A stretch of DNA of 64,000 nucleotides, taken from positions 1 to 64,000 of the forward strand of contig LSRX01000520.1 in assembly GCA_001939145.1 (NCBI GenBank), written 5' to 3'. Position numbers and translations under genes: made by a program. The notes beneath the pieces are model-generated. The model worked only from the letters and a program-made list of their open reading frames with translations. It had not been told where the DNA came from and searched no databases. Below are positions 32,738 through 44,079 of this stretch, piece by piece (position 1 is the stretch's first letter; each line of letters starts with the position of its first letter). Source of the DNA: Symbiodinium microadriaticum (taxonomy: Eukaryota; Sar; Dinophyceae; Suessiales; Symbiodiniaceae).

Positions 32738-33571
32738 TGCAAGGAGTTGACCATGAGGTTGAGGAGTCAACATGAGTTCAACTTTCATTACTCAGTCGAG
32801 TCGTGTCTCCGGCTAAAATCATATGCAAGCCCAAGTGCCAAACGTAGCAGCCTTCACCTATACAGTGTCTTAGAAATCGCATCATGTCGCTTGCCAAGGC
32901 GGCTCGAAGGGCCCAGCTGAGAACTACAGCAGCTTGCTTTCATTTAACACAATAGCATGGGCGTGACGAGCCTGAGCGGAGACCTCCTTGTGGGTGCCCT
33001 GGACCGTGGGCTTCATTTGGGCGTAGGGCGCCGTGAGCTGAAGCCTCTGAGCGACCTTGAGACCTGAAAGCTTTGGCCAGGCTATTCGGCTCCTGGCCCA
33101 GATCCCTGGAACAGCCCTGGTGGGTGGACCTACACTTCTGCGGCCTTCCGGCTTGCAGTGCAAAACATCGAAGCAGTTTTCGGGATCTTGCGATCGGGAC
33201 GTGCGGTCTTCCGCGAATCTGGCGACGTGGCCCCCCTTGCCGGTCTTTGCAAGCATGTTTTGATCAAAAATGGGCGCGAAGGAGGCTTTAGTTTCGAACC
33301 ATCTTGAACTTCTCTACCTGTAGATGATCTGGCGAAGGGTTGGGACCCGAATTTTCTACGGCCCTCAATCCGAAGCCTGCAGGCTGACAAGCTCTTCCCC
33401 AACCCGTGCCGCCTCATAACATCCAAGAACTTCGAAGGCTTCTAAGGAGGAAAGGCTACGTGGCTGGCAGGTGTATCCAGCACGCTCCATGATACGCACT
33501 TGCACACATACACACGGACTCCCCACTTCTCCATGGCTTCCGGTTAAGGGTTCCGATCTGTTCCCGCCCAG

Positions 33572-34690
33572 TCTGGCTACACTGGCAGCTACTACTCTGC
33601 GAGAAGCCAGTCGACGGGGAGCACATGGCCCAAATCTCCGAAAGTCACGCCGGAGGCGGCTTTCCCACGAGGTGTAACCGTCACTTCGCTTTTCTGATAG
33701 CCTGATAGCTATCAGAGAGCGGATGCTCAGCAATGCACAGGAAGCCATGAGCCGCGCCCTCCGAGAAGGATGGAAAGCAGAGGGCATGTCCCGGACGCAG
33801 GCACGTGGGGCCCGGGGGGACGAGGACGCCTCAGTGACAGGTTAGGTCTATGTCGCCTTGTGAAATCAAGAAACAGGGCTGGGGTGTCATTCTTGCTCGA
33901 GGCGAAAGAAAGAATTCAACATGTGTGTGAGACCGTCTGGATGGAGATTGGGGGTGAGTAGCTTTGAGTTGCTTGGAGCGAAAAGGCCTGCATGCTGCTG
34001 GGCCTCTCAGGGCAACCGATGCCGACGGAAGTGCAGAAGGCCCAATCTGACAAGCATGCCGGACTTCGCATTTTAGGTGTATAGACCACGATAAGTGTCT
34101 GTGAGACATGGTGTAAAGGTACAAAGGGCCATAAGCGATCCTGACTTTTGCCCAGTGACAGGTGAGACGACAAATGGCTTTGCGATGGCATCCGGTGCCG
34201 GGGCTTGCCTTGGTGGGTTTCGTTTTTGCAGTGTAACAGTTTGCCCGGCAGCCTCTCCCCTGAAGTATCTCCAACTTGGAGTTTCTGCTCCGCCGATGTG
34301 ATACACGTGGTATCACGTAAGATCTGATTAGGACTCCTTCTTTTAGGCTGAGAACAGCAACTGCAAAAAGTGACCTTGCGCACTCAAGCCGTGGTTTCTC
34401 AGCATAGGAATAAGACACCTCAGCCTGCTGGGTTGGAAAGCTTTGTTCGGTCATGACCGAGACCTGTGGCCCAAGGACAAGAACCCGGACAATGCCGAAG
34501 CACACATGGCTTTCCAGCTGGCCACCTGCGCAAAAGACAGGGTGGGTTTCAGTGTGGTCGTTTGAAGTCATGGGAAGCCTGCTTACTCCAAGCCATGCAA
34601 ACACTCAGTCCGCAAACCCTTCGAGGGACAACAGCCACAAAAGAAACAAGAAGCAAGGTGATGGCAGCTGCGGAGAAGCTGAATGCGTGA
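33572..34690 (+). CDS. Orphan gene with helical middle, four or more exons
   Basis: Exon 33572-33671 (acceptor TCCCGCCCAG; SGYTGSYYSARSQSTGSTWP) and exon 33709-33840 (IRERMLSNAQEAMSRALREG; donor ACAG/GTTAGG) join in phase. Candidate later exons: about 34442-34541 (LFGHDRDLWPKDKNPDNAEA, then HMAFQLATCAKDR) and 34589-34690 (QTLSPQTLRGTTATKETRSK, then VMAAAEKLNA and TGA). Between them 34138-34166 ends at a perfect GTGACAG/GTGAGA donor and may be another exon. No domain recognised. A 257-codon minus frame over 33831-34604 is treated as a shadow. Confidence 0.45.
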
Positions 34691-35105
34691 GCCAGGATGT
34701 TGTTACGTAAGTATTCAGAAATGAAGTTTCTTACCGTTACTCGTGGTGACACCTAGAAAATGAGAACGGGAAGAGCGACATCTGCTCTTGCTACATCCGT
34801 GGTGAACCCAGTTACAGTTACTGTAAGACTTGGCAATCAGGGCACCTCTGGTTTGGAAAGACGCAACCCGAGGCAGCTTGGACATTTGGGGATTGAAGGT
34901 AGAGCTAGCTTGGGGAATCGAGCTGGCAAGATGGTTCCAGAATTTATGCTTTCACACGTTTGCTTCGTTGGCATCTTGGCACACCTCCGTCTCACCTTGC
35001 ATTAGCCGTGACCAGCGGATGAGTGAGGTGCCTAGGCATGGGAACATTTCGGACTGCCAAGTCATCATGGCAATCAGCTTTAAACTGACAATACATCCCG
35101 CACAG

Positions 35106-35145
35106 GACGTGGACCGTAGGAGTTTCATCACCGACTTTGGCTCCC
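35106..35145 (+). CDS. Isolated short exon
   Basis: Acceptor CCGCACAG and donor CCC/GTAAGC bracket 40 bp reading DVDRRSFITDFGS. Both splice sites are near-consensus. Flanking exons are not identified; a possible ATG exon MPAETETP ends at CC/GTAAGA (35355). Confidence 0.35.
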
Positions 35146-35459
35146 GTAAGCGCCTGCTCACGTGACATTTTCCACACTCCTGGTCCTAGTGTGCTAGTAG
35201 GTGAGGTAGAGCACATGATGACGGACACTGGGATGCGCAGTTGCGGGATGAGACCAAAATCTGAGACCAGGACGGTCTACAGGGCTAGAGCTTCGAAGTT
35301 GGGATTGTTCGGCACCTGGAGTTGGCTGCCCCATGCCCGCCGAGACCGAGACCCCGTAAGATGTACTGTTGGTAATTGAGCTTTCGACTTTTTCGGCTCC
35401 CTTAACATATCGTTTGGACTGGAACTATCGCAAATTCCTGAGCTCAGCGAGCCCAAATC

Positions 35460-36059
35460 CTAATTTATCTCTTCAAGCTTCAAACCGGAGGCCGGCCGGG
35501 TATCCGCTGCCAGTCCGTGCTCCGGTGGGAGTGAAGTTTGGGCAGGCTTGGGCGTGGTGGGTGGTTTCGTGGTGGAATCTCCGTCCGTCGGAGATGATGC
35601 CTCAGAGCTAGCGCCCAACCGCAGCACATGCAACATAGTAGCAGCCATAGCGTGTTGCTGAGACAGCAGCACCTGCAAGTGCTGCTGCTGCTGCTGCTGC
35701 TGTTGCTGTGAAGCTGCTGCGACAGCAAGACCATCACAAGGACGGCGCCCAACCAACAGCAGCGGCGTCCAACATGCAGAAGCTCTGGGTCCACGTTCCC
35801 TGAGCCGAAGCGCCAAGGCTCACGGTACGTATGAGCCCATGCCAAGGTCCCAAAAATTATCCGCCGAGGCCATGTCTCCGCATTGACTCAAATCCTCGTC
35901 CCTCGGAAACCATGGCCTGGGGCCCAATGGTAAGACTTGCGTGGGTTTCTTAGCAGGAGCAGGACAGCAGCAGTAGCAGGGGTGGTGGATAGCTGTAGCA
36001 GCAGCGTCAGCAGTAGCAGTGGCAGTAACAATGGCTGGCAGGGTCAGGCAGCAAGGCAC
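35460..36059 (-). CDS. Minus-strand gene with poly-Gln tract, candidate exons
   Basis: Minus exon candidate about 36000 down to 35826 reads GPRPWFPRDEDLSQCGDMAS, then ADNFWDLGMGS, and ends at CC/GTGAGC. A second, about 35717 down to 35460, follows TGTCGCAG and encodes a run of about nine Gln, then HLQVLLSQQHAMAATMLHVL, a Ser/Thr/Pro-rich stretch, GLKLEEIN and TAG. The phases are one base off, so one boundary is wrong. It opposes almost all other units in the window. No domain recognised. Confidence 0.35.
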
Positions 36060-36109
36060 GAGCAGTAGCGTTGCAGGGTCGTTGTTCGTTGTTCTACTTA
36101 GTTGTAGAA

Positions 36110-36500
36110 TTAAGTAGAAGTAAGAGTAGGAATCAGAATCAGTAGGAGTAGGAGTAGGAGTAGGAGTAGGAGTAGTAGTGGTAGTAGTAGTAGCAGCAGC
36201 AGCAGCAGCAGCAGCAGCAGTCGCAACCAGAGTCGCAGTCGTAGTCGAAGTCGCACTGGTAGTGGTAGTGGTACGTGTACTGGTAGTGGTACTGATAGTG
36301 ATTGTTGTATTATAGGAGTAGTAGGAGTAGAGTAGTGGTAGTGGCAGAGGTGGTGGTACCGGTAGAGGTAGCGGTAGTGGTAGTGGTAGCAGTAGTAGTA
36401 GCAGCGGTAGTCGTCGTCGTCGCCGTCGTCCTCGTCCCGGTCATGGTCGTGGTGGTGGTGGTGGTGGTGGTGGCAGTAGTGGTGGTGCAGGTCGTCCGGG
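36110..36500. repeat. Trinucleotide mosaic (TAG/CAG/GTAGTG/GTCGTC)
   Basis: About 390 bp with persistent 3-bp periodicity and drifting triplets, closely similar in style to 25090-25470 and 44080-44500. All frames without TAG are open, giving spurious long peptides. 36500-37342 contains no supported exon; 36880-36915 has short AATTCGACTTCG repeats. Confidence 0.8.
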
Positions 36501-37342
36501 TGGTGTGGCCGATAATGGAGGACGAGGCTTGTGGCAAATGTTGTGATAGAGGTGTCCAGAGGTGTCTTCGTGAAATAAACAGATTGTAATGGTGACCTTT
36601 CGTGCAGGGGTGAGTGCAGCAATCAGTTGGTAGTAAGGTGGCTGGTCGGCAGTTATGTCACGTCTCATGATTGTCGATGCAAGCTGAAGGCCTAGGAGCG
36701 CAGTAGAGGAGTACTTTGCAGTTGGTCGTCAGGTGCGAGTGCTTCACGAAAAGCGGGCCGGGGCCCGTTTGCGGCTTAGTCTCCTTCAGTTGGCTTCTCC
36801 CTTGAGCGCTTCACGAACGGGCCTCGCTACATCAAGTTTGAAGGGAGACGAAGCATCAACTCGAAGGCTCGAAGCCTGAAGTGAAATTCGACTTCGAATT
36901 CGACTTCGCTTCAAGCTCCCCCAAGCTTGGCTGTCAATCCGTCGCTCGTCGGATTTGAGGTCTTCTGAGATGTCTGAGCAGCGAGTGGAAGGTCAGGGGC
37001 CGGGGGAGGGTCCATGGCAAGTTGAGGGGCTCATGCATGCCGGGGCCATAGATTTGTCAAAGCCGGCCGAGGTTTGATATGCTCATGCTTCGAGACTTTC
37101 GCTGCCAGATATTGTTGCAAGCGTCTCGTTGATGACACACTGGTGATCGTGACTGCTTGGGCAATGCTGCTGCACATCATGCACAGGCAAGGTCAGGCAT
37201 GGAGCGTGAACTCACCCACCTGGACTGCACACCACCTTCTTATCGTGGCGATGCATCATACCAAGAGCCACATTTCAGCTCGCATCGAACCGTGTTGCGG
37301 TGACCAAGGCTGCAAGTCTTGCCTAAACCTGGCGCCTGGAAA

Positions 37343-37500
37343 CCAGGAGTGTCATCCACAACAACTCAGGTCGGGGAATGCATGGGTGTTCGAGCCACCA
37401 CTTGGGCGGCTCGATGATCATCTCTGTTGGCTTAGCATCGAGTTTTTTGCACATGGCAACTAGATGCACGATCCCTCGCCAGCCAATGCCAGCAGGACTT
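37343..37500 (-). CDS. Minus-strand coding fragment
   Basis: The minus strand reads SPAGIGWRGIVHLVAMCKKL, then DAKPTEMIIEPPKWWLEHPC, and reaches a CTG/GTTTCC donor. The composition is convincing and better than the plus frames. It may be an exon or a mobile-element fragment; family unknown. Confidence 0.35.
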
Positions 37501-38342
37501 AGTTTTAGACAGTTCTCAGATACACAACTTGACCCAATCCTCATTCGGCATTCGTGTTGTTTGTATCTGTGTACTGACTGCATGAAAGGATTTCCTCTGC
37601 TTGGTGTGTCGGGACAGCCCTAGCGCCGCATCCCAGAAGCCAACAAACCAAACTCTGAAACCTAGGAAGACTGTGTTTTAAAGCACCCCTCCAAACCGCC
37701 ATGGTATGGTCTCGGCCGACATGGCTCCATCATCGCCTGGCGCAGCTGCTCCTTGTCACGGCTGGAGCTTGGGTTTGTGGCCTTGGGCCTGCCGGGCTTT
37801 CGAGACGTTCGGCTTGTCTCTTGGAGCTCAAGACCCAAGACAGGATTCTCAGACTGAGTGCAGCCCGTAGCCTGAAGTTCGCACATCGAACGCGAAAGGT
37901 TGGGCCACCAGACAGCCTTCGCCGTTACTCGCTGGGGCCTGGCAGGGAGGGAAAGAAAGGGGAGTGTTCTTTGAGCTCATACCGAGTATGTGGCCTCAAG
38001 AAATTCATGAAAATGAGAACCGGGTTGGCGTCCTGAGTCTGGTATCTAGCAATGGAAGGTTGCCACTGTTCTCGTTTCAGTCCATCTGGTGTCCGGAACC
38101 TTGCAGAGCCTGACATCGCAATGACGGGACATGTTTCGATATGTGTTTTTAGTTTCGTACAAAATGCCGGCCACATTCATACGGAGTGTTCTGGTTTTAG
38201 TGGGATCCTTTTGACTCTTGAAAGTGTGACCGACACCGATGTTCCGCACAGGAATTGGCAAGTCGGTGGCGACCCTGCTCGCGCGAGTAGGCCAGACTTT
38301 GGAAGTGGGTGCTGCAAAGATGACCCTAAGTCCTCGCTTCAG

Positions 38343-38438
38343 TCAGAGCATGGCAGTATGGATGAGCTCTTTGACTCTTTCAGCATTCCTGGGCGAATCA
38401 TTGATTCTTGTGAAGATGTGGATCATCGAGCAGAAGAG
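38343..38438 (+). CDS. Exon with undecided reading frame
   Basis: The acceptor TCGCTTCAG and donor GAG/GTTGTA bracket 96 bp. Frame 0 gives SEHGSMDELFDSFSIPGRII (acidic); frame +1 gives SMAVWMSSLTLSAFLGESLI, then LVKMWIIEQKRLYIRL (hydrophobic-basic). GC at third positions favours the second slightly. Neighbours 37501-38342 hold only weak candidates. Confidence 0.35.
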
Positions 38439-38534
38439 GTTGTATATTCGATTGATACCCGGCCGGGTGGCCTGGTGTTTGTCATCTTTTTCAGGAATTG
38501 GGTGCAGCCTGCCAGAGATTTGGCCCTAACATGG

Positions 38535-39120
38535 CAGCCAGACAGAGACGGACAGACGGACAGACGAACAGACAGACAGACGGGCGGACAGACAGACGGA
38601 CGGACAGACAGACAGACGGACACAGAGACGGTGGGACATGCAATGGGTTTCACTGGTAAGGTGTTTTCGGGAGGGTGTCACCGAACACTGCTTCATTCAC
38701 CGGCCTCGAGGACGAACCGACGCGAGGCCTCGGGCCAGGAGTCTTTCAGACCTGACACCCTTGGCAAGCAAGCCAGCAAGCAAGCAAGCAAGGGACGCTG
38801 GACGACTTGGTCCCCTGCGAGGGAAGTGAGCGAAAAACGGGGGGCGACACCCCTAGTCTTGACCGAGCAAGGATAGATAGATAGCGGGAGGGGGATAGGA
38901 CCTTGCCCTTTCTTGCCGGTGTGGAAAAAGACGGAGATACATAGATAGATAGGTAGATAGCAGGTAGGTAGGTGGGTAGGTAGGTAGATAGGTAGATAGG
39001 TAGATAGGTAGATAGCTAGATAGGTAGGTAGATAAATAGATCGATGGACAGATAGATAGATAGACCGATAAATAAATAGATAGACAGATAGATAGACAGA
39101 GAGGTGTAGAGATGGATAGA
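38535..39120. repeat. GGACAGAC, CAAG and GATA microsatellites
   Basis: Three successive arrays: GGACAGAC-type octamers (38535-38640), CAAG/CAAGCAAG units (38766-38792), and GATA/GGTA tetranucleotides (38870-39120). The minus strand stays open through the GATA block, giving a long low-complexity frame that is probably spurious. 39130-39480 is open on both strands and not called. Confidence 0.85.
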
Positions 39121-39558
39121 CAAACAGATCTATGCGCAGCAGATGCATGCGAACGTTCGAGTTCACTGTTAGCTGTGCATAAAGCCTTGGTTAAGCCTTG
39201 TGCAGACGATTTAGACCCCACCGCCCAATTTATTGGCGGGTGGGTTGCGGGGTTAGGAATGGTTGCTTGCAAGCCTGCAGCAAAAACCAATGGTTCGAGC
39301 ATAGCGACGATGGGCTCGCTCAAGTTCTGGGCTTTGACAAGTTGAAGTTCTGAAAAGGGGTCTTGGTGTTTTTCATCGGGCCGCGGATGAGGGACGGGAG
39401 TGAGTTGGGGGGGGCCTAGTATCAAAATGCAATCCCGAGCGGAATTGAGTCGCTCACTCTTCCTCCCTCTTTGGCTGCAGGCCAAACTCTTCCAGAATTC
39501 TTAAGAACCGGCGGTCGGTAAAGATGACCGGAAGAAAACACGTCACATCGCTTTAAAC

Positions 39559-39744
39559 GTCAGTCGCTGTTTCAAGCGAAAGCCCGTTGAGAAACGAAGC
39601 CTCGAGGCACGCAGAAGATCGCTCTTGGAGCTGTCGCCACCGGGGCGACAGGTCTCACGCTCCATCAAACCACGAAGGCGAGCCGCTTCAAGCCTGGAGC
39701 TTGATTTAGGATTTCCCACAGTGGGCCTGGGCTCAGGGCGATAA
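39559..39744 (+). CDS. Basic coding fragment
   Basis: The plus frame reads VSRCFKRKPVEKRSLEARRR, then LLELSPPGRQVSRSIKPRRR, ending LGSGR and TAA. It is strongly basic, perhaps nuclear or RNA-associated (inference). The upstream boundary is uncertain. Confidence 0.3.
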   Translation, partial: VSRCFKRKPVEKRSLEARRRSLLELSPPGRQVSRSIKPRRRAASSLELDLGFPTVGLGSGR

Positions 39745-40417
39745 AGTCGTAAAGGGTTCAAGAGCCGTTTCGGACGCTGAATTTCAGGATTGCGGCCTGT
39801 TGACGCCTGTTGACGGTAGTTGCAAGACAAAGAAAGACCAAGATGATAACATCCTGACACGGCGACACACACACACACACACACACATATGCCACGGCCA
39901 CCGGCAAGCAGGCAAAGGACAGGCCGCCGGGCAAACATGGCATTAACTCTGACATTGACATGGGTAGTCGAAGGATCGGCACGGTTTCGGTGGCGACGTG
40001 TTGTCTTCGGGCGACGAAGTGGAGTGGATCCTTTGCTAATCGAGCTCAGGGTGTCGGGGGGATGTTGCTCAAAGGACCGGGGTTCTGGTTTAGAGAAGAG
40101 GGGACATGCAACATTACATTGGAGAATCTGCTAGTCTGCTCGAGCTTTGCAGGATTAGCAAATCTAAAGCAAAGCAAACCGATGTGCGAGATTGGCGGCA
40201 TTGTTTCACCCGACTGAGTGGTGCTCTTGATGTTCGTGGTTCGGGAGCTTCTGTTTCAGCCCGTCCCCACCCGGTCTTGGTGCAAATCAAGTTTGAGGTT
40301 GAATGCGGCTATCGTCCCCATCTGGGAGCACCTGGATGCAGGTGCCTGTGCGGTGTGCTGGGTGTGTGTTCTTTTTTCGGGTTCCTTCAACCCTGGCCTC
40401 TTGAACCTGTGCCTCAG

Positions 40418-42191
40418 ATCGCACGGCTGTGCAGTGAGGGTTCTACATATCCACTCGCGAGAAATGCAGCTCCGATCCAGGCTTCCGACGTCTCATCGAA
40501 GTGCCTTAGCTGGTGTGCTGGGAGAAGCTCTTGATTAGTCAGAGTTCTTGATTTGCAGCCCTCTCGAGAAATCCAGCCCTGCCTCATGGTTCTAAGGCAT
40601 CTCCCGTAGCAGCCTGACAGTGTCGGCCGTTGAAGACCACGGAAGCCTCACCTGCCAGACAGCATCTGTAGCTCCAAGCCTCCATCGAAAGTTTTTCGGT
40701 ATTTTCAGACAGATCCTGAATTTAAGAGGCAAATCCCAGCCGCAAGCAAGACTGAGGATGAGGTCCAGCCTGCATTGCAGAAGCGCCTGGGGGTGGTAGG
40801 CCCCGGGTGCAGACGGCATGCAAGAGTCAGCGTGTTGCGGGTGCTTGCAGGGGCTGAGTTGTTCGGCACGACGTACAAGGCTTGTAGTAGCGATCTATGG
40901 ACCAGGGGAACTTCTTGGATTGGCCCATATGAGACAGAGAGCAGACGGCCGAGCTGGCACGATGGGTCCTGACTTCCTCGTGTCATGACTGCTTGGTTCC
41001 GTGGGGGAAACTATATGGCTGTCTCGAGGATCCTATGCCTCAGAGCGTCTGAATAAAGCTTTGTTTCTAGCTACCCAGTGCGGTTTCCGTAAGCCCGTAA
41101 GGTAGCTTGTCATGACTTGGTTCAGAGCTGACAGGAACTTACATCTCCTTTACCCAGATCTCCCTGGGTCGCGCTGCTCCTCGTTTTGGGCCTGTGCGTG
41201 TGAAGCCTGGCAGCAGGGATACGTGCAACGCGAAGCGGGAAGACTTCAAGAATGCAACCCTTGCCCTGTATGACAGTGTAGGAAGGAGTGACCTGGTCTT
41301 CTCAGGACCAGGTCCAAGGATGGCCTGGAAGTTAATGTGGGCTTCTGCTTGGAGGGCAATGGCCTCATCGAGTTTTCGACAGGCCGGACCTTTGGACTTG
41401 GGAAGTTGGAGGTTTAGGCTTTAGGGATGCTGCCGCTTGCTTTCGTAGGAGCTATCAGGTTGAACTCGAACGGCCATTCAGAGACTGGCTGCTCCTATTT
41501 GACTTGCTGTTGTCCGTTGCTTGTCGGTAGCCGCTGCTAACTCCCATCTCGGTTGCTGCCCCTGCATCCCATTCCAGCAGTTTGCTCGAGCAGTTGAAAG
41601 CGACAAAAGTTACTGAGTCGGATCAAAGGAGGAAGAAAGCCAGTGCAGCAGTCAGGATTGGACAGCGAGAAACTAGGGGAGCCTGTGAGCATAAGCATGT
41701 GTACGACGTGAACGCCCGCAAGATAAGATAGTGGAACGCCAGCGAATACCGCAGTTTTGTTCTGGAAAAGTGTTGCGTGCAGGCGGGTTGTGCGTTCTAG
41801 GAACGTGTGTTCTCGGATCTTTAGATGTCCCAAAACCACAGACGTTGGTCGTCATATTGCACGGCTCGGAACTGTGTCGGCCTTGAGGTCCTGCTTCTAT
41901 CCAGGTGAGCAACATCACCGTGCAGGCGGAGCGGGGTTCTGTTGAGTGTTGAGGTTGCTCTGCCGTGAAGAGTCCGTGAAGCGAACGTTTCGAGCGATGA
42001 GGGTAGCATGGCCACGACGCTGCACCCCAAAAGCCTTCTTTGCCCAGGACCCAGTCCAAATTGCACCCTCAGATCCCCAAACTGAGGGCACCCTTCGTGT
42101 TTGTCTCCATCCATTGGTCGACTCTCTGAACCCGGTGGGCGGGATCAGCATCACCTGCCTGGAACCTCGGTTTGTTCTGGTCTCGGGCTGA
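40418..42191 (+). CDS. Orphan protein, eight exons
   Basis: Exons: 40418 to about 40489 (IARLCSEGSTYPLARNAAPI), 40709-40792 (TDPEFKRQIPAASKTEDEVQ), 41158-41275 (VRVKPGSRDTCNAKREDFKN), 41383-41411 (RTFGLGKLE), 41578-41608 (QFARAVESDK), 41825-41873 (VPKPQTLVVILHGSEL), 41926-41953 (RSGVLLSVE), 42048-42191 (DPVQIAPSDPQTEGTLRVCL, ending LEPRFVLVSG and TGA). From 40709 on, every junction agrees in phase. Donors include GTGTAG, GTTTAG, GTTACT, GTGTCG and GTTGCT. Three exons are about 30 bp. Upstream, 40054-40140 (GMLLKGPGFWFREEGTCNIT) may belong to the same gene. No known domain; LVVILHGSEL recalls an alpha/beta-hydrolase strand but is too short to call. Confidence 0.6.
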
Positions 42192-42317
42192 CTCGGGGCT
42201 TTGAGAGCCAAACGTGCCTTGCAGTGACAGGGTGTATAAAGGTCGTGAGGGCAGAGACCTTAGGCAGCTTGTACAGTATCTGCAGAGAAGCCTGCAGTGA
42301 CTTGAGTGGTTGACACC

Positions 42318-42371
42318 ATGTTCAATGTTGCCATGAAGCGTGTGCTGCAGCCCGAGTCTGTCGTGTTAAAG
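42318..42371 (+). CDS. Candidate first exon of the next gene
   Basis: ATG 42318 begins MFNVAMKRVLQPESVVLK, followed by a GC donor (AAAG/GCGCGA). It lies 126 bp after the previous stop, as expected for a head-to-tail gene. Later exons are not identified in the repeat-rich interval that follows. Confidence 0.35.
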
Positions 42372-42713
42372 GCGCGAGACCGATGCTCCCACGGCTCAGT
42401 CGTCTATTAGACTGGGCTAGTAACTCCCGTCCTTAGGACAGGCCCACGATCGACTTGACAATCAAAGCTGGTGCTTCGCTGCGCTTCAGTGAGTTTGAGG
42501 TTGACGAACATGTGGGTGTGAATCCTCCCACCGACCCCCCCCACCCCCAAGCAACCCTCCTTAAAACCCTCACAGCTTGAAAGCCAACGAAAATACCGAG
42601 GCTGAATGCCTAGACATTTCACAACCAACGAAAACACTGCAGCAACTGGTGCGACTCGTTCTAATGCTCGTTCTGTTACTAGGACTGTTTCTATTACAAC
42701 ATTGACAGTAACA

Positions 42714-42714
<1 letters not shown>

Positions 42715-42758
<44 letters not shown>

Positions 42759-42815
42759 GCTGAGCAGCCGCTGCTGCTTCCGCTCACGCCGCTGCTGCTG
42801 CTGCTCCTGGTCCTG

Positions 42816-42860
<45 letters not shown>

Positions 42861-42866
42861 CTGCTG
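42715..42866. repeat. Two (CTG)n tracts
   Basis: CTG runs at about 42715-42765 and 42790-42866, separated by CTG/CCG-rich sequence. Open in all frames (Leu, Ala, Cys on plus; Gln, Ser, Ala on minus). Confidence 0.95.
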
Positions 42867-43137
42867 TGGTCGGCGAAGGAGACCATGGCTTTAAGCTGAC
42901 AACTTTGATGATATCGGATTGTAGTGGTGACGCTGCACTGCGCATGGTATGTTCGGCATGCAAGCTGAGAGCACACGTCGGAATCGTTGGGTGGCGGTGC
43001 TGCTGCTGCCGATGACCGCTCTGATGGAGAAAGAGGGTGGAAGTCATCCCCGCCGTCGTCGTCGTCGTCGTCTTTCTCCTCCTCCTCCTCCTGCTCCCCA
43101 TTTCCCTCGCCGTTGCCGGAATTTATTGTTGTTGTGA

Positions 43138-43566
43138 TTGCACTCTCTGATGCAGTCATCGGCGCTGCGCAACCGCCACCACCACCAGCCCGCTTCCGCA
43201 ACGCCACCAACACCACCAACACCACCAACACCACCAACACCACCAACACCACCAACACCACCAACCCCACCAACCCCACCAAGAGCACCAAGAGCACCAA
43301 GAGCACCAAGAGCACCAAGAGCACCAAGAGCACCAAGAGCACCAACAGCCGATTGCCAAGACCATCGACACCAGAAATACCGCCGTGACACTCTCCTCAG
43401 TCGAGGTTCCGAGCTGATCCCAAACCTGTACAACTTCGTGCGAGACACCGTTGACGACGTGGTTGCAAGTCTGCTGGTGGTCCCAAATGTCATCGCGGTG
43501 CCGCTGGCCCGGGGTCGGGTGTTGAAAGCTGAATGTATTAGTGGCCCAACCTGCTCCATGCATTGA
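43138..43566 (+). CDS. Frame over PPT and APR repeats with a protein-like tail
   Basis: A 9-bp minisatellite runs from about 43200 to 43345: first ACACCACCA units (TPP), then AGAGCACCA units (RAP). In the same plus frame the tail reads [20 protein letters not shown], then [20 protein letters not shown], to a stop at 43566. The minus strand is equally open ([20 protein letters not shown]), with codon boundaries coinciding, so the strand is unproven. Plus is preferred because most genes here are plus. Confidence 0.35.
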   Translation: MHSLMQSSALRNRHHHQPASATPPTPPTPPTPPTPPTPPTPPTPPTPPRAPRAPRAPRAPRAPRAPRAPTADCQDHRHQKYRRDTLLSRGSELIPNLYNFVRDTVDDVVASLLVVPNVIAVPLARGRVLKAECISGPTCSMH

Positions 43567-43841
43567 TTCTTTGACTCTGGAGCCTTTCCATTTGCGTGGC
43601 ATGGATTTCGTGACATGCAAGACAGACGGTCTTGCTTTGTAGTAAGCAGGAGCATGATTGATGTCCGCAGAGGACACGTTTGGTCCCACCACCGACGCAT
43701 GTGCCATCCGACATCCACCGCCGCTGGGCTTCCTGCGAGCAACCTGACAGAAGATGAGCCATGAATAGAAGTAGGAATCGCTCCGAACCGTCCGCAGCAG
43801 CTCCTGAACTCCCAGACGTTGGCTTCCCACTGTTGCCACTA

Positions 43842-43874
<33 letters not shown>

Positions 43875-44079
43875 GGCATCCCCATGTGCATGAAAACAAG
43901 CCGACAAGTGATAAACCTTGTCTTTCCGGACTCCCTTGCTTAGGTGCGCTTGGAGGGTGTCAGCTCCACCTCTGCACTGCCCGGTTCCCTGTACCTCGAG
44001 GTTCGCAGCGACGCTTGAGGGGTGCTACAGAGGTTTTGAGGGAGTTGTGCTGGGCAGCAACCGTACCTCTTAGTCGTGG

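Noticed and set aside
33831-34604. 257-codon open frame on minus
   Set aside because: It is antisense to phase-consistent plus exons with good splice sites. Its composition is rich in Cys, His and Arg, as shadows often are.
38052-38876. 274-codon plus frame
   Set aside because: Its second half is GGACAGAC octamer translation (TDRQ). Only 38343-38438 has splice-site support.
40852-40960. Possible cyclic-nucleotide-binding motif (VVAIYGPGELLGLAHMR)
   Set aside because: It resembles the GPGE...G part of such domains but stands alone, with no flanking beta-roll strands. Another frame there is equally open.
42407-43345. 312-codon minus frame with VLL repeats
   Set aside because: Most of it is translation of CTG and 9-bp repeats, which are open in every frame.
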